Origin: an uncultured Veillonellaceae bacterium
Lineage (GTDB): Bacteria > Bacillota > Negativicutes > Selenomonadales > Selenomonadaceae
NCBI GenBank assembly: GCA_900314825.1
Contig: OMWS01000027.1
Coordinates: forward strand, 1 to 36,269
Reading direction: 5' to 3'
Length of the DNA stretch: 36,269 bases
The position numbers and the translations under genes are program-made. A model generated the notes under the pieces. It ran no database searches and had not been told where the DNA came from. It was given only the letters and a program-made list of their open reading frames with translations. Below, one piece after another: positions 16,058 to 24,079 of this stretch. Position 1 is the first letter of the stretch. Every line of letters begins with the position of its first letter.

Positions 16058-16537
16058 TTGAAAAAAGAAGACCGCTATGAGAAGATCCGGGAAATCTTGT
16101 CCCGGCGCATCATTGAGACGCAGGAAGACCTCACAGAGGCGCTGCGGCTGGAGGGGATTGATGTCACGCAGGCGACAGTCTCGCGGGACATCAAGGAGCT
16201 CATGCTCACGAAAGTCCCGATGGGCAGCGGCCGCTATCGCTATGCCGCGCCGCCCGCGCAGGCCCCGGGGCATGGTTTTTTCCAAGCGAGCCGGATTGCG
16301 CGGCTGTTCCGCGATACGGTGCTCTCCATGGACGCGAGCGAGAATCTCATCGTCGTCAAGACGATGCCAGGCGCGGCAAATGCTGTGGCTTCTGCTATCG
16401 ACTATGCGAAGTGGCCGCAGGTCATCGGCACGATCGCGGGCGACGACAATATTTTGCTCGTCATCAAGCCGAAAGAAGCCGTGCCAGAAGTCCTGTCCTT
16501 GCTTGACGCCATGATGAAAGAAGCGGAAAAGCGTTAA
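16058..16537 (+). CDS. argR: Arginine repressor ArgR/AhrC
   Basis: 159-aa arginine-responsive regulator that binds ARG boxes. The N-terminal winged helix carries EDLTEALRLEGIDVTQATVSRD (recognition helix) and KELMLTKVP; the C-terminal hexamerisation domain carries GTIAGDDNILLVIKP with the Asp pair that binds arginine. I choose TTG 16058 behind gaggaggga (seven-base spacing); the in-frame codons before it overlap the end of nadK. The argR-recN pairing is conserved in Firmicutes. Confidence 0.94.
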   Translation: MKKEDRYEKIREILSRRIIETQEDLTEALRLEGIDVTQATVSRDIKELMLTKVPMGSGRYRYAAPPAQAPGHGFFQASRIARLFRDTVLSMDASENLIVVKTMPGAANAVASAIDYAKWPQVIGTIAGDDNILLVIKPKEAVPEVLSLLDAMMKEAEKR

Positions 16538-16597
16538 GCAAGCGGGACAACGTCAAGTAAGCGGAAAACGTAAGGAACAAAGGAGCGTGACAGCTGC

Positions 16598-18367
16598 ATG
16601 CTGAAATCCCTGACCGTCTGGAATTTCGCCCTGCTCGAACATGTGGAAATCACCTTTGGCGCGGGCCTCAATATTTTGACGGGCGAGACGGGCGCGGGCA
16701 AATCCATCCTCATCGATGCGCTCGGCGCCGTGCTCGGGCGACGCGTGACGGCCGATGCCATCCGCACGGGCTGCGACTGGCTGCGCGTCGAAGCGGTGTT
16801 TGATGTGTCTGGCCAAGACGCGCTCCTCGCATACCTCGCGGAGCAGGCCATCGACTGCGAGGACGCGACGCTCATCATCACGCGCCAAGTCGCGCGCGCC
16901 GGGCGGAACAACGTCCTTGTCAATGGCTGCCATGTGACGCTCGCCGTGCTCAAGGCCCTCGGCACCTATCTCGTCGATGTCCACGGCCAAAATGAAAACC
17001 TTGCGCTGCTCAAGGAAGCGAATCAATACGATCTCCTCGACCACGAGCGGCCGGCCGTGACTGCGGCATGGGACGCCTATCGCGCGGCCTTCCATGCCTG
17101 GACGGAGAAGCGCAAGGAGCTCGCCGCGCGCAAGCAAGACGCGCGCGACGTGGCACAGCGGCTCGACATGCTGCATTGGCAAGACCAGGAGATCGAGGAC
17201 GCGAAGCTCCAGCCGGGCGAAGATGAGCGCCTCGAAGAAGAGATTCGCAAGCTCTCGCACGCGGAAAAGATTTCGGATAATGTCCAAGACGCCTATCGCT
17301 TGCTCGCGAGCGACAGCCGCAGCGGCCTCAGCGTGCTCTCTGCGCTCGCCGGTGTCAAAAAAGCGCTCGAGGACGTGGCGCGCTACGACGGCAGTCTGAC
17401 GAATGCGCAGAAAATCGTCGAGGAGACCGAGATTTCGCTGCAAGAGGCGTCGTATGAGATTCGCGATTACGGCGAGTCCATGGACTTCAGCCCGCAACGC
17501 CTCGATCAGCTGCAAAGCCGCATGGACACGATTGACAAGCTTTGCAAAAAATACGGCGCGACAGTCGCCGACGTGCTCGAGCATCAGGCGAGCGTGCAAA
17601 AAGAACTCGCCGATATCGCGAATTACGATGACGACATCGCGGCGCTTGAAGCGGCGATTCGCACGGCAGAAGCAAAACTACGAACCTGTGCGGAGACGTT
17701 GACCAATGAGCGCAAACGAAGCGCGGCCGTGCTCACGAAAGACATCGGCGCGCAGCTCGCGGCGCTTGGCATGCCGAAAGCGCGGTTTGCCATCGAGATT
17801 GTGCCGCTTGCAGGAAAAACGGCAACGCGCAAGGATACAACGCCCGCACAGGAAGCGAGCGCGCCCACGTCGATGTTTGGCCCGCGCGGCGCCGACCAAG
17901 TGCTCATGACATTTTCCGCGAATCCCGGCGAAGCGCCGAAGCCCCTCGCGAAAGTCGCGTCGGGCGGCGAGCTTTCGCGCATCGCGCTCGCCATCAAGGC
18001 CGTGTCGGCGTCTCGTGACGATGCCGTGCCGAGCATGGTGTTCGACGAGATCGACACGGGTATTGGCGGGCGTACGGCGCAGATGGTCGCGGAGCGCATC
18101 GCCCTCGTCGCGCAGTACAAGCAAGTCCTTTGCATCACGCATCTGCCGCAGATCGCCTGCATGGCGGACGTGCATCTCTACATCGCGAAGCACTCCGAGG
18201 GCGGCCACACGCTGACGCAAGTCCATCGCCTGACGGAAGCGCAGCAGATCAATGAAATCGCGCGCATGGCCTCGGGCTCGGACGTCTCGGCTGCCTCGCT
18301 CGACAACGCGCGCGAGATGGTCGCCCATGCGCGGCAGAAAAAAGCATCGTTCGCAAAGCATTCATAA
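16598..18367 (+). CDS. recN: DNA repair ATPase RecN
   Basis: 589-aa SMC-like protein acting in double-strand-break repair. The N-terminal ATPase half has Walker A GETGAGKS (residues 29-36). Two helical arms flank a short coiled coil (about 155-365), and the C-terminal half has the ABC signature ASGGELSRIALAIKA, Walker B PSMVFDEIDTGIGG and the switch ITHLPQIA. About 30 residues longer than common RecN owing to a Thr/Ala-rich insertion before the signature (about 405-425, TATRKDTTPAQEASAP). aaggag lies about 12 bases before the ATG. Confidence 0.96.
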   Translation: MLKSLTVWNFALLEHVEITFGAGLNILTGETGAGKSILIDALGAVLGRRVTADAIRTGCDWLRVEAVFDVSGQDALLAYLAEQAIDCEDATLIITRQVARAGRNNVLVNGCHVTLAVLKALGTYLVDVHGQNENLALLKEANQYDLLDHERPAVTAAWDAYRAAFHAWTEKRKELAARKQDARDVAQRLDMLHWQDQEIEDAKLQPGEDERLEEEIRKLSHAEKISDNVQDAYRLLASDSRSGLSVLSALAGVKKALEDVARYDGSLTNAQKIVEETEISLQEASYEIRDYGESMDFSPQRLDQLQSRMDTIDKLCKKYGATVADVLEHQASVQKELADIANYDDDIAALEAAIRTAEAKLRTCAETLTNERKRSAAVLTKDIGAQLAALGMPKARFAIEIVPLAGKTATRKDTTPAQEASAPTSMFGPRGADQVLMTFSANPGEAPKPLAKVASGGELSRIALAIKAVSASRDDAVPSMVFDEIDTGIGGRTAQMVAERIALVAQYKQVLCITHLPQIACMADVHLYIAKHSEGGHTLTQVHRLTEAQQINEIARMASGSDVSAASLDNAREMVAHARQKKASFAKHS

Positions 18368-18427
18368 ATCCACAGGGACAACGTTCCTTTTCATCCCGTT
18401 CCCATCCAGACAAGGAGAAGTTGCATC

Positions 18428-18982
18428 ATGTATGAAGATCTCATCGAAAAAAAAGTCTCGTCCAAAGCTGTGTTTGACGGCTGTCTCTTGCATGTGAAGC
18501 GCGATACGGCCGAGCTGCCGAATGGCGAGCAGGCGACGCGCGAGTGGATCAAGCACCCGGGCGCCTCGGCTGTCATCCCGCTGCTGCCATCCGGCGAGGT
18601 CATCCTCGTGCGTCAGTATCGCTACCCCGTGCAGCGCGTGACGCTCGAGATTCCGGCCGGCAAGCTCGATGCGCCGGACGAGGACCCGTACGTCTGCGCC
18701 GTACGCGAGCTCTCGGAAGAGACGGGCTACACGGCGAAAAGCATCACGAAGCTCACGACGATCGGCACGACGGTCGGTTTTTCGAATGAATACATCCACA
18801 TCTACAAAGCGGAAGGCCTCACGCCGGGCGAAATGCATCCCGACGACGATGAATTTTTGAACGTCGTCAAAGTGCCGCTCGCCGAAGCCGTCCAGATGAC
18901 GCGCGACGGTCGTATTTTCGACGCGAAATCCATCGTCGCCATCCTCATGCTGCAAGAAGACCTGCGTGCCGCGAAGGCCTGA
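18428..18982 (+). CDS. nudF: Nudix hydrolase, ADP-ribose pyrophosphatase type
   Basis: 184-aa Nudix enzyme predicted to cleave ADP-ribose to AMP and ribose-5-phosphate. The Nudix box GKLDAPDEDPYVCAVRELSEETGY holds the REx2EE metal-binding core but has one extra residue between the first Gly and Glu (GX6E instead of GX5E). The upstream QYRYPVQRVTLEIPAGKL is typical of the ADPR-pyrophosphatase branch. aaggag precedes the ATG at 18428. It lies between recN and the M50 protease. Confidence 0.9.
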   Translation: MYEDLIEKKVSSKAVFDGCLLHVKRDTAELPNGEQATREWIKHPGASAVIPLLPSGEVILVRQYRYPVQRVTLEIPAGKLDAPDEDPYVCAVRELSEETGYTAKSITKLTTIGTTVGFSNEYIHIYKAEGLTPGEMHPDDDEFLNVVKVPLAEAVQMTRDGRIFDAKSIVAILMLQEDLRAAKA

Positions 18983-18997
18983 TTCAAGGGGGACTCC

Positions 18998-19624
18998 ATG
19001 TCTGATTTTTCCATCCTCTCGCTCATCGCCGGCATCCCCGGCCTCATCATCGCCATGGTCATCCACGAGTACGCACATGCGCGCATGGCCGTGGCGCTCG
19101 GTGATTTCACGCCGCGCCTCATGGGCCGCCTCACGCTCGACCCGCGCGCGCACATCGACCCCATCGGCCTCGTGATGCTGTTCCTCGTGCGCTTCGGCTG
19201 GGCGAAGCCCGTCATGATCAATCCGAACAACTTCAAGCAGCCGCGCCGCGACGACATCCTCGTCTCGGTCGCAGGGCCTGCGGCGAACCTCATCACGGCG
19301 TTCGTCTTCCTGTTTTTGCTCGTGCTCTTCACGAAGGTGCTCGGCTATCCCTCGACGGGGACGCTCTACGTCGTGCGCCTCATCATCATCTACAACATCA
19401 ACTTCGCGATTTTCAACATGCTGCCCGTGCCGCCGCTCGACGGCTCGCATATCCTGCGTGAGCTCCTGCCGCGCGACCTCGCGTACCAGTTTGACCGCCT
19501 CGAGCGCTACAGCTTCCTGATCCTCATTATCTTCCTCATGACGCCGATCCTCGATTGGGTCTTCGTGCCGCTGCAAAAGCTCGTCTGGAATTTCTTTTCG
19601 ATGCTGCTCGGCATTTTCTTTTGA
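18998..19624 (+). CDS. Site-2-protease-like M50 membrane metalloprotease
   Basis: 208-aa membrane protein with four to five predicted helices. The zinc motif HEYAH is at residues 23-27 (HExxH) and the third ligand Asp is in NMLPVPPLDGSHIL. These short, PDZ-less S2P relatives (YwhC/Rip-like group 3) sit beside scpAB or nudF in many Firmicutes; their substrates are mostly unknown. aagggggac precedes the ATG. scpA starts 9 bases after the stop. Confidence 0.9.
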   Translation: MSDFSILSLIAGIPGLIIAMVIHEYAHARMAVALGDFTPRLMGRLTLDPRAHIDPIGLVMLFLVRFGWAKPVMINPNNFKQPRRDDILVSVAGPAANLITAFVFLFLLVLFTKVLGYPSTGTLYVVRLIIIYNINFAIFNMLPVPPLDGSHILRELLPRDLAYQFDRLERYSFLILIIFLMTPILDWVFVPLQKLVWNFFSMLLGIFF

Positions 19625-19633
19625 GTCCGCCGC

Positions 19634-20440
19634 ATGAGTACGAAAGAACAGCAAGAAAATCCCTATGCGGGCGAGCTCGTCGAGGCGCCAGCGAAGTCCG
19701 ACGGCTACGAAATCCACCTCGAGGCCTTTGACGGGCCGATGGACCTCTTGATGCATCTCATTGAAAAAAACAAGATCGACATCTATGACATCCCCATCGC
19801 GCTCCTGACGCAGCAATATCTTGACTACCTTGCTGCTATGAAGCGCTTCAACATCGAGGTCGCGAGCTCGTTCGCCGTCATGGCCGCGACGCTTCTCACC
19901 ATCAAATCGCGCATGATGCTGCCGAAATCGCCCGTGGCCGAGGACGAAGGGGAAGAGGAAGACCCGCGCAAAGAACTCGTCGAACGCATCCTCGCCTATC
20001 GCAAATACCAGCACGCGAGCCGCATCCTCGAAGGCCTCGCCGAGCAGGAAGGGCGCTATTGCGCGCGGTCACCGATGGAGCTCCCGGCGCATCACGTCCT
20101 CGCCGGCGGCCTGTCCCTCGCGAAACTCCTCGCGGCCTACGGCATGGCCGTCCGCGTTGGCGAAGAGCTCGCGATCCCCGACGCGCTCGTCACGCCCGAC
20201 CCCGTCCGCGTGCAAGACCGCATGGAAGCCATCACAAAGCGCCTGCAAAAAGAGCCGCGCCTGCGCTTTGAGGAAACGTTCCGCCCCGGAGACATCGCCA
20301 GCCTCGTGACCTCATTCCTCGCGCTCTTGGAGCTCCTGCGTCTCGGTGCGATCACCGTCGTGCAGGCAGGGACGTATCGTGATCTCACATTGGAGCGGAA
20401 ACTATTCGATGGAACGAAGGGAGGCGGAGACCGTGGATGA
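19634..20440 (+). CDS. scpA: Segregation and condensation protein A (kleisin)
   Basis: 268-aa kleisin that bridges SMC heads and binds ScpB in bacterial condensin. The N-terminal domain has YEIHLEAFDGPMDLLMHLIE and IDIYDIPIALLTQQYLDYL, the middle is a charged linker (EDEGEEEDPRKELVERIL) and the C-terminal winged helix ends FLALLELLRLGAITVVQAG. The ribosome site is poor, so translation may be coupled to the upstream protease gene. The 3' end overlaps scpB. Confidence 0.95.
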   Translation: MSTKEQQENPYAGELVEAPAKSDGYEIHLEAFDGPMDLLMHLIEKNKIDIYDIPIALLTQQYLDYLAAMKRFNIEVASSFAVMAATLLTIKSRMMLPKSPVAEDEGEEEDPRKELVERILAYRKYQHASRILEGLAEQEGRYCARSPMELPAHHVLAGGLSLAKLLAAYGMAVRVGEELAIPDALVTPDPVRVQDRMEAITKRLQKEPRLRFEETFRPGDIASLVTSFLALLELLRLGAITVVQAGTYRDLTLERKLFDGTKGGGDRG

Positions 20441-21050
20441 AACGCAGACACCGGAGCATGAATCCGTGGCAACGTTCGAGCCCAGCCGCACGCAAGCGCT
20501 CGAAGCGATTCTTTTTGCGGCGGGCGATCCTGTGCGCTATGACAAATTGCAGCGCATCCTCGGCCTGCCGCCCGAAGAGATCGATGAGGTAGCGAAAGCG
20601 CTACAAACGGCGCTCGACGAACGCGAAAGCGCGTTGACGTTGCGCGAAGTTGCGGGGGGCTTGCAGCTCGTCACGCGGCCGGCCTATTACCATCTCCTCG
20701 AGCAGCTGACGGCCGTCCTCGACCATCGTCTGACGACGCCAGCGATGGAGACGCTCTCGATCATCGCCTACCGCCAGCCCATCACGAAGTCCGAGATCGA
20801 AGCGATCCGCGGCGTGCGCATCGAAAAATCGCTCGCGAAGCTCCTCGAATACGGACTGATCGAAGAGCGCGGCCGCAAGCAAGCCATCGGCCGCCCGATC
20901 CTCTACGCCACGACCGACGCCTTCCTCGAAGCCTTCGGCCTCTCCTCTTTAGAAGATTTGCCTGATCTCCCCGGCGATAGCGAAGTGGCAGAAGGACTGG
21001 CGCCCGAGCAACTGGCACTGATTGATGCGGGAGAACTCCGGGGAAATTAG
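20433..21050 (+). CDS. scpB: Segregation and condensation protein B
   Basis: 205-aa double winged-helix protein, partner of ScpA in the SMC complex. Motifs: ALEAILFAAGDPVRYDKLQ (first wing) and TPAMETLSIIAYRQPITKSEIEAIRGV (the most conserved ScpB stretch), followed by GLIEERGRKQAIGRPILYATT. I choose GTG 20433 with aagggagg eight bases upstream; it overlaps the last codons of scpA by 8 bases. ATG 20409 is possible but has no site. The C-terminal ~25 residues are acidic. Confidence 0.94.
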   Translation: MDETQTPEHESVATFEPSRTQALEAILFAAGDPVRYDKLQRILGLPPEEIDEVAKALQTALDERESALTLREVAGGLQLVTRPAYYHLLEQLTAVLDHRLTTPAMETLSIIAYRQPITKSEIEAIRGVRIEKSLAKLLEYGLIEERGRKQAIGRPILYATTDAFLEAFGLSSLEDLPDLPGDSEVAEGLAPEQLALIDAGELRGN

Positions 21051-21089
21051 ATTGTGAGTTCGCGAATAAGAAAGTATCTCTGGGAGCGC

Positions 21090-21152
21090 GGGGACTTTCC
21101 CTCTGAAAATTTTTAGCCCCGTAGGGGGTACTTTTTTCAGAGGGGAAGCCCC
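21090..21152. repeat. Long hairpin element downstream of scpB
   Basis: The left arm 21090-21109 and right arm 21134-21152 pair over 19 positions with one bulged A (21094) and one G-U pair. The arms contain the complementary cccctctgaaaa-type sequence. A second hairpin, gcccc-gta-ggggg, sits inside. There is no protein signature. The shape resembles REP/MITE-like intergenic elements. The core GCCCCGTAGGGG is close to GCCCCGAAGGGG in the repeat at 23187-23229. Confidence 0.7.
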
Positions 21153-21162
21153 CGTCCGACAC

Positions 21163-21190
21163 AAGCACGCAGTTACGCCGCGTGCTTTTT
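21163..21190 (+). terminator. Terminator closing the housekeeping run
   Basis: Perfect 8-bp stem aagcacgc (21163-21170) / gcgtgctt (21180-21187), nine-base loop, then ttttt to 21190. It follows the larger hairpin by 10 bases. Confidence 0.85.
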
Positions 21191-21280
21191 GTCGTTTAAA
21201 CTTTGTTTATCGCCCTTCCAGCTTCTTTTGAGCTCTCCTTGTTATCCTGAATCCATCAGATCAACAAGGAGATGATTTTT

Positions 21281-22120
21281 TTGGAACAAGATTCACATAC
21301 AACGCCGACCACGCAGTGCGGCGGCTTTCTCAAACACCTTCATGCGGCGCAAGTCGTCCGCAGCTTTACGGCGACGGCACTCATGGTCGTTGGCGCGCTC
21401 GCTCCGTTTACGCTTGTCCACGGTTTTGCCGCGCCGCAGGACATCCATCCGCGTGCGGCCATCGCCGAGATCGCAAATGTCTCGAAAGGAACGACGCTTG
21501 AGGAAAACGAACTCTTTTCCGAGCGCCAGCGCAAAGACAACGAGAAAGGCAGCCGCGACCTTGCAAAAAAACTTCTCGCGCAGGCGGCTGCTGTGGAAAG
21601 CTCCGTCACGCAGGATATGAAGCGCTTGCAGACCGCAGAAGCAAAACTTCTCGGCCTCGATTATCGCATGAAGAGCGAAGATAGTCTCACGCGCAAGATC
21701 GAGAGCGATGCGGCGGAGAAAAATATTTCCTTGGAGCGGGCAGCCAATGGTATGCATGACGTCCTCCGCTACACGCTGGCCATCGATGCCGAACGCTATC
21801 AGGAAACCGTGCCGGCCGTCCTCGAAGATTTGACCGCCTCCGGCTATCGCATCGAAAAATTCAACAATGCCTGGGGCGGCAAATATTATCAGGGCATCAA
21901 CGTCCAGCTCACGAGTCCCACGGGCGTCCCCGTCGAGCTCCAGCTCCACACGCCGCAATCGTTCGCCATCAAGCAGGCGTCACACGGCGTCTACGAAATC
22001 CGCCGCTCAGCAGATGCAACGCAGGAAGAAAAAGCAAAAGCGAAACGGCTCAGCATCGCTTACAACGTCCAGGTCAAAATGCCGCAAGGCGCGGATGCGC
22101 TCATTTGGCCGGCTGCATAA
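21281..22120 (+). CDS. Predicted exported protein with a RelA/SpoT-like C-terminal domain
   Basis: 279 aa from TTG 21281 (aaggag nine bases upstream); ATG 21272 is in frame but abuts that site. Residues 1-~50 look like a signal peptide with an unusually long basic n-region and a hydrophobic core, ALMVVGALAPFTLVHGFA, then AAP. Residues ~60-125 are charged and helical. From ~134 the sequence follows the RSH synthetase pattern: SLTRKIESDA, then HDVLRYTL (Asp160; compare DxxGxR), then KYYQGINVQL (compare NGYxSLHT), then VELQLHTPQS (Glu219; compare VEVQIRT), then HGVYEIRR. No HD hydrolase, TGS or ACT domain is present. It stands alone between two terminators. The fold call comes from motif order only, and catalytic activity is unproven; it could equally be a non-catalytic or toxin-like relative. 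Confidence 0.65.
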   Translation: MEQDSHTTPTTQCGGFLKHLHAAQVVRSFTATALMVVGALAPFTLVHGFAAPQDIHPRAAIAEIANVSKGTTLEENELFSERQRKDNEKGSRDLAKKLLAQAAAVESSVTQDMKRLQTAEAKLLGLDYRMKSEDSLTRKIESDAAEKNISLERAANGMHDVLRYTLAIDAERYQETVPAVLEDLTASGYRIEKFNNAWGGKYYQGINVQLTSPTGVPVELQLHTPQSFAIKQASHGVYEIRRSADATQEEKAKAKRLSIAYNVQVKMPQGADALIWPAA

Positions 22121-22155
22121 CATCTGATAGACATATATCCCCCCCCCTCCCCATG

Positions 22156-22198
22156 CCCTCATGGATGCAATACCGGCATTCATGAGGGATTTCTCTTT
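22156..22198 (+). terminator. Probable terminator after the RelA/SpoT-like gene
   Basis: ccctcatg (22156-22163) pairs perfectly with catgaggg (22181-22188), with an inner atgc/gcat stem, and a T-rich tail atttctcttt follows. A run of nine C, one T and four C (22139-22152) lies just before it. Confidence 0.65.
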
Positions 22199-22301
22199 GT
22201 CGCAAGAAAAATCCATGAATGACAGGGTGGCATCTTGTGAAACACTTTTCGCGTTCACAGAAATCTGCTAAAATGAGAAGGAAAGAAAGGGACGGTTGTA
22301 C

Positions 22302-23267
22302 ATGGAAGACATAATTAAAAAAAATGATTTGCCGAGCTTGCAGTGGTTCCCAGGACATATGCGCAAGGCGCAGCGGCTTGTTGAGGAGAATCTGCGGCTT
22401 GTCGATGTCGTCATTGAGCTCCGCGATGCGCGCATCCCGGCGGCGAGCGCGAATCCGATGCTCGCTGAAATCATCCAGGGCAAGCCGCGCCTCATTGCGC
22501 TGAATAAGTCCGACCTCGCCGACCCGGCCGCGACAAAAGCGTGGCTCGCGCACTTCCGCGCTGCGGGTGTCCCGGCTGTCGCCATCGACGCGAACAAAGG
22601 CAAAGGGCTGAAGCAGCTCGTCGCGGCGGCAGAGGACCTCGCGCGTCCGCGTACGGAGAAATTCGCCAAGGCGGGCGGCCGCGGGCGGGCAGCGCGTTGC
22701 ATGATCCTCGGCATCCCGAATGTCGGCAAGTCGTCGCTCATCAACCGCCTCGCAGGCGCGGCGAAGACGAAGGTGCAGAACACGCCGGGCGTGACGCGCG
22801 CGAAGCAGTGGATCAAGATCGGGACAAATCTGGATCTCCTCGACATGCCCGGCATCCTTTGGCCGAAATTTGAGGACATGACGGTCGGCCTGAAGCTCGC
22901 ATTTACGGGCGCAATCAACGATGACATCTACGATCAGGAACAGGTTGCGTGCTTGCTGCTCGAAACGCTGCGCGACCATTACGCAGCGCGCCTTGCCGAG
23001 CGCTTCAAGCTCACGGTCGACTTGCCGGAGAAAGGCTACGAGCTCCTCGAGCTCATCGGCCGCAAGCGCGGCTGCCTCGTCAAGGGCGGCGTCGTCGATA
23101 TGGAAAAAGCGACGCGCATCGTCATGACCGAGTTCCGCACCGGCAAGCTCGGGCTCGTGACGCTGGACGCGGTGCCGGCAAAAACGCCTCCCCCCTTGGG
23201 GGAGGTGGCCCCGAAGGGGTCGGAGAGGGTTACGGAGCAGTCCGATGAGGAAGAAGGACAAGCGTGA
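22302..23267 (+). CDS. rbgA: Ribosome biogenesis GTPase RbgA (YlqF)
   Basis: 321-aa circularly permuted GTPase for late 50S assembly. The permuted order G4-G5-G1-G2-G3 is visible: LNKSDLAD (G4) near residue 70, GIPNVGKSSLINRL (G1) at about 137 and DMPGILWP (G3) at about 185. The N-terminal LQWFPGHMRKAQRLVEENL is the family start, supporting ATG 22302. The last ~35 residues exceed the usual end: they include PPPLGEVAPKGSERV, encoded by a palindromic repeat, and a Glu/Gln-rich tail. The stop lies two bases from the rnhB start. rbgA-rnhB order is conserved in Firmicutes. Confidence 0.94.
   Translation: MEDIIKKNDLPSLQWFPGHMRKAQRLVEENLRLVDVVIELRDARIPAASANPMLAEIIQGKPRLIALNKSDLADPAATKAWLAHFRAAGVPAVAIDANKGKGLKQLVAAAEDLARPRTEKFAKAGGRGRAARCMILGIPNVGKSSLINRLAGAAKTKVQNTPGVTRAKQWIKIGTNLDLLDMPGILWPKFEDMTVGLKLAFTGAINDDIYDQEQVACLLLETLRDHYAARLAERFKLTVDLPEKGYELLELIGRKRGCLVKGGVVDMEKATRIVMTEFRTGKLGLVTLDAVPAKTPPPLGEVAPKGSERVTEQSDEEEGQA
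23187..23229 (+). repeat. Palindromic GC-rich repeat translated inside rbgA
   Basis: Two adjacent hairpins: cctccccc/gggggagg with loop ctt (23187-23205), then ggcccc/ggggtc with loop gaa (23207-23221), followed by ggagaggg. It is in frame and adds PPPLGEVAPKGSERV to the protein. From memory, this double-hairpin form and its translation look like a dispersed intergenic repeat of Firmicutes; copy number must be checked in the genome. Confidence 0.7.
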
Positions 23268-23268
23268 T

Positions 23269-24078
23269 ATGGATACCTCGGGCATGAAACTCAAAGAAAT
23301 TGAGGCAATCTTATTCCCCCCCGACGGCGCGGAGCCCGCGCAGGATTTCATCGAATCCTGCCGCCTCGATGCACGGCAGGGGGCCCAGCGGCTCATGCGG
23401 CGGTACGACAAGGAGCAGGCGGAGCGTGCGCGCGTCGCGGCCTTGTATGCGTTCGAAAACGCAGCAGCGGTGGAGGGCTTTGAACTCGTCGCGGGCGTGG
23501 ACGAAGCTGGCCGCGGGCCACTCGCAGGTCCCGTGTCCGTCGCAGCGGTCATTTTGCCGCACGGGCTGTTTTTGCCGAAGCTCAATGATTCGAAAAAGCT
23601 TTCGCCCAAAGTCCGTGACGAACTCTACGACGAGATCCAAGCGAAGGCCATCGCCGTGAGCTCCGTGCTCGTCGATGCGAAGACGATCGACCGTGTCAAT
23701 ATTTATCAGGCGACGATGAACGGCATGTACGAGGCGATTTTCGGCCTCGACCCGCAGCCGCAGAAAGTGCTCATCGATGCCGTGCAACTGGAAAAACTCC
23801 CCATGCCCGAAGAATCGATCATCAAGGGCGACGCGAAATCCGCATCCATCGCGGCGGCGTCGATCATCGCGAAAGTCACGCGTGACCGCCTCATGATGGA
23901 ATATGACAAGGCGTTCCCGGAATACGGCTTCGCGCAGCACAAGGGCTACGGCACGGCAGAGCACCTCGCGGCGCTCAAGAAATACGGCCCGTGCCCGATC
24001 CATCGCCAATCGTTCGAGCCGATCCGCTCGATGGTCGGCTGGATGGAAGATGTCGCGACGGAAGGAGAGGTGAACTGA
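23269..24078 (+). CDS. rnhB: Ribonuclease HII
   Basis: 269-aa RNase HII that removes RNA from RNA-DNA hybrids and misincorporated ribonucleotides. The active-site stretch GVDEAGRGPLAGPV supplies Asp and Glu. LNDSKKLSPK, VLIDA (third acid) and IKGDAKSASIAAASIIAKVTRD follow, and the end HKGYGTAEHLAALKKYGPCPIHRQSF is the family C-terminus. The N-terminal ~75 residues are the extension common in Firmicutes RnhB. I choose ATG 23269 behind gaagaagga; an ATG at 23245 inside rbgA is possible. Confidence 0.95.
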   Translation: MDTSGMKLKEIEAILFPPDGAEPAQDFIESCRLDARQGAQRLMRRYDKEQAERARVAALYAFENAAAVEGFELVAGVDEAGRGPLAGPVSVAAVILPHGLFLPKLNDSKKLSPKVRDELYDEIQAKAIAVSSVLVDAKTIDRVNIYQATMNGMYEAIFGLDPQPQKVLIDAVQLEKLPMPEESIIKGDAKSASIAAASIIAKVTRDRLMMEYDKAFPEYGFAQHKGYGTAEHLAALKKYGPCPIHRQSFEPIRSMVGWMEDVATEGEVN

Positions 24079-24079
24079 T

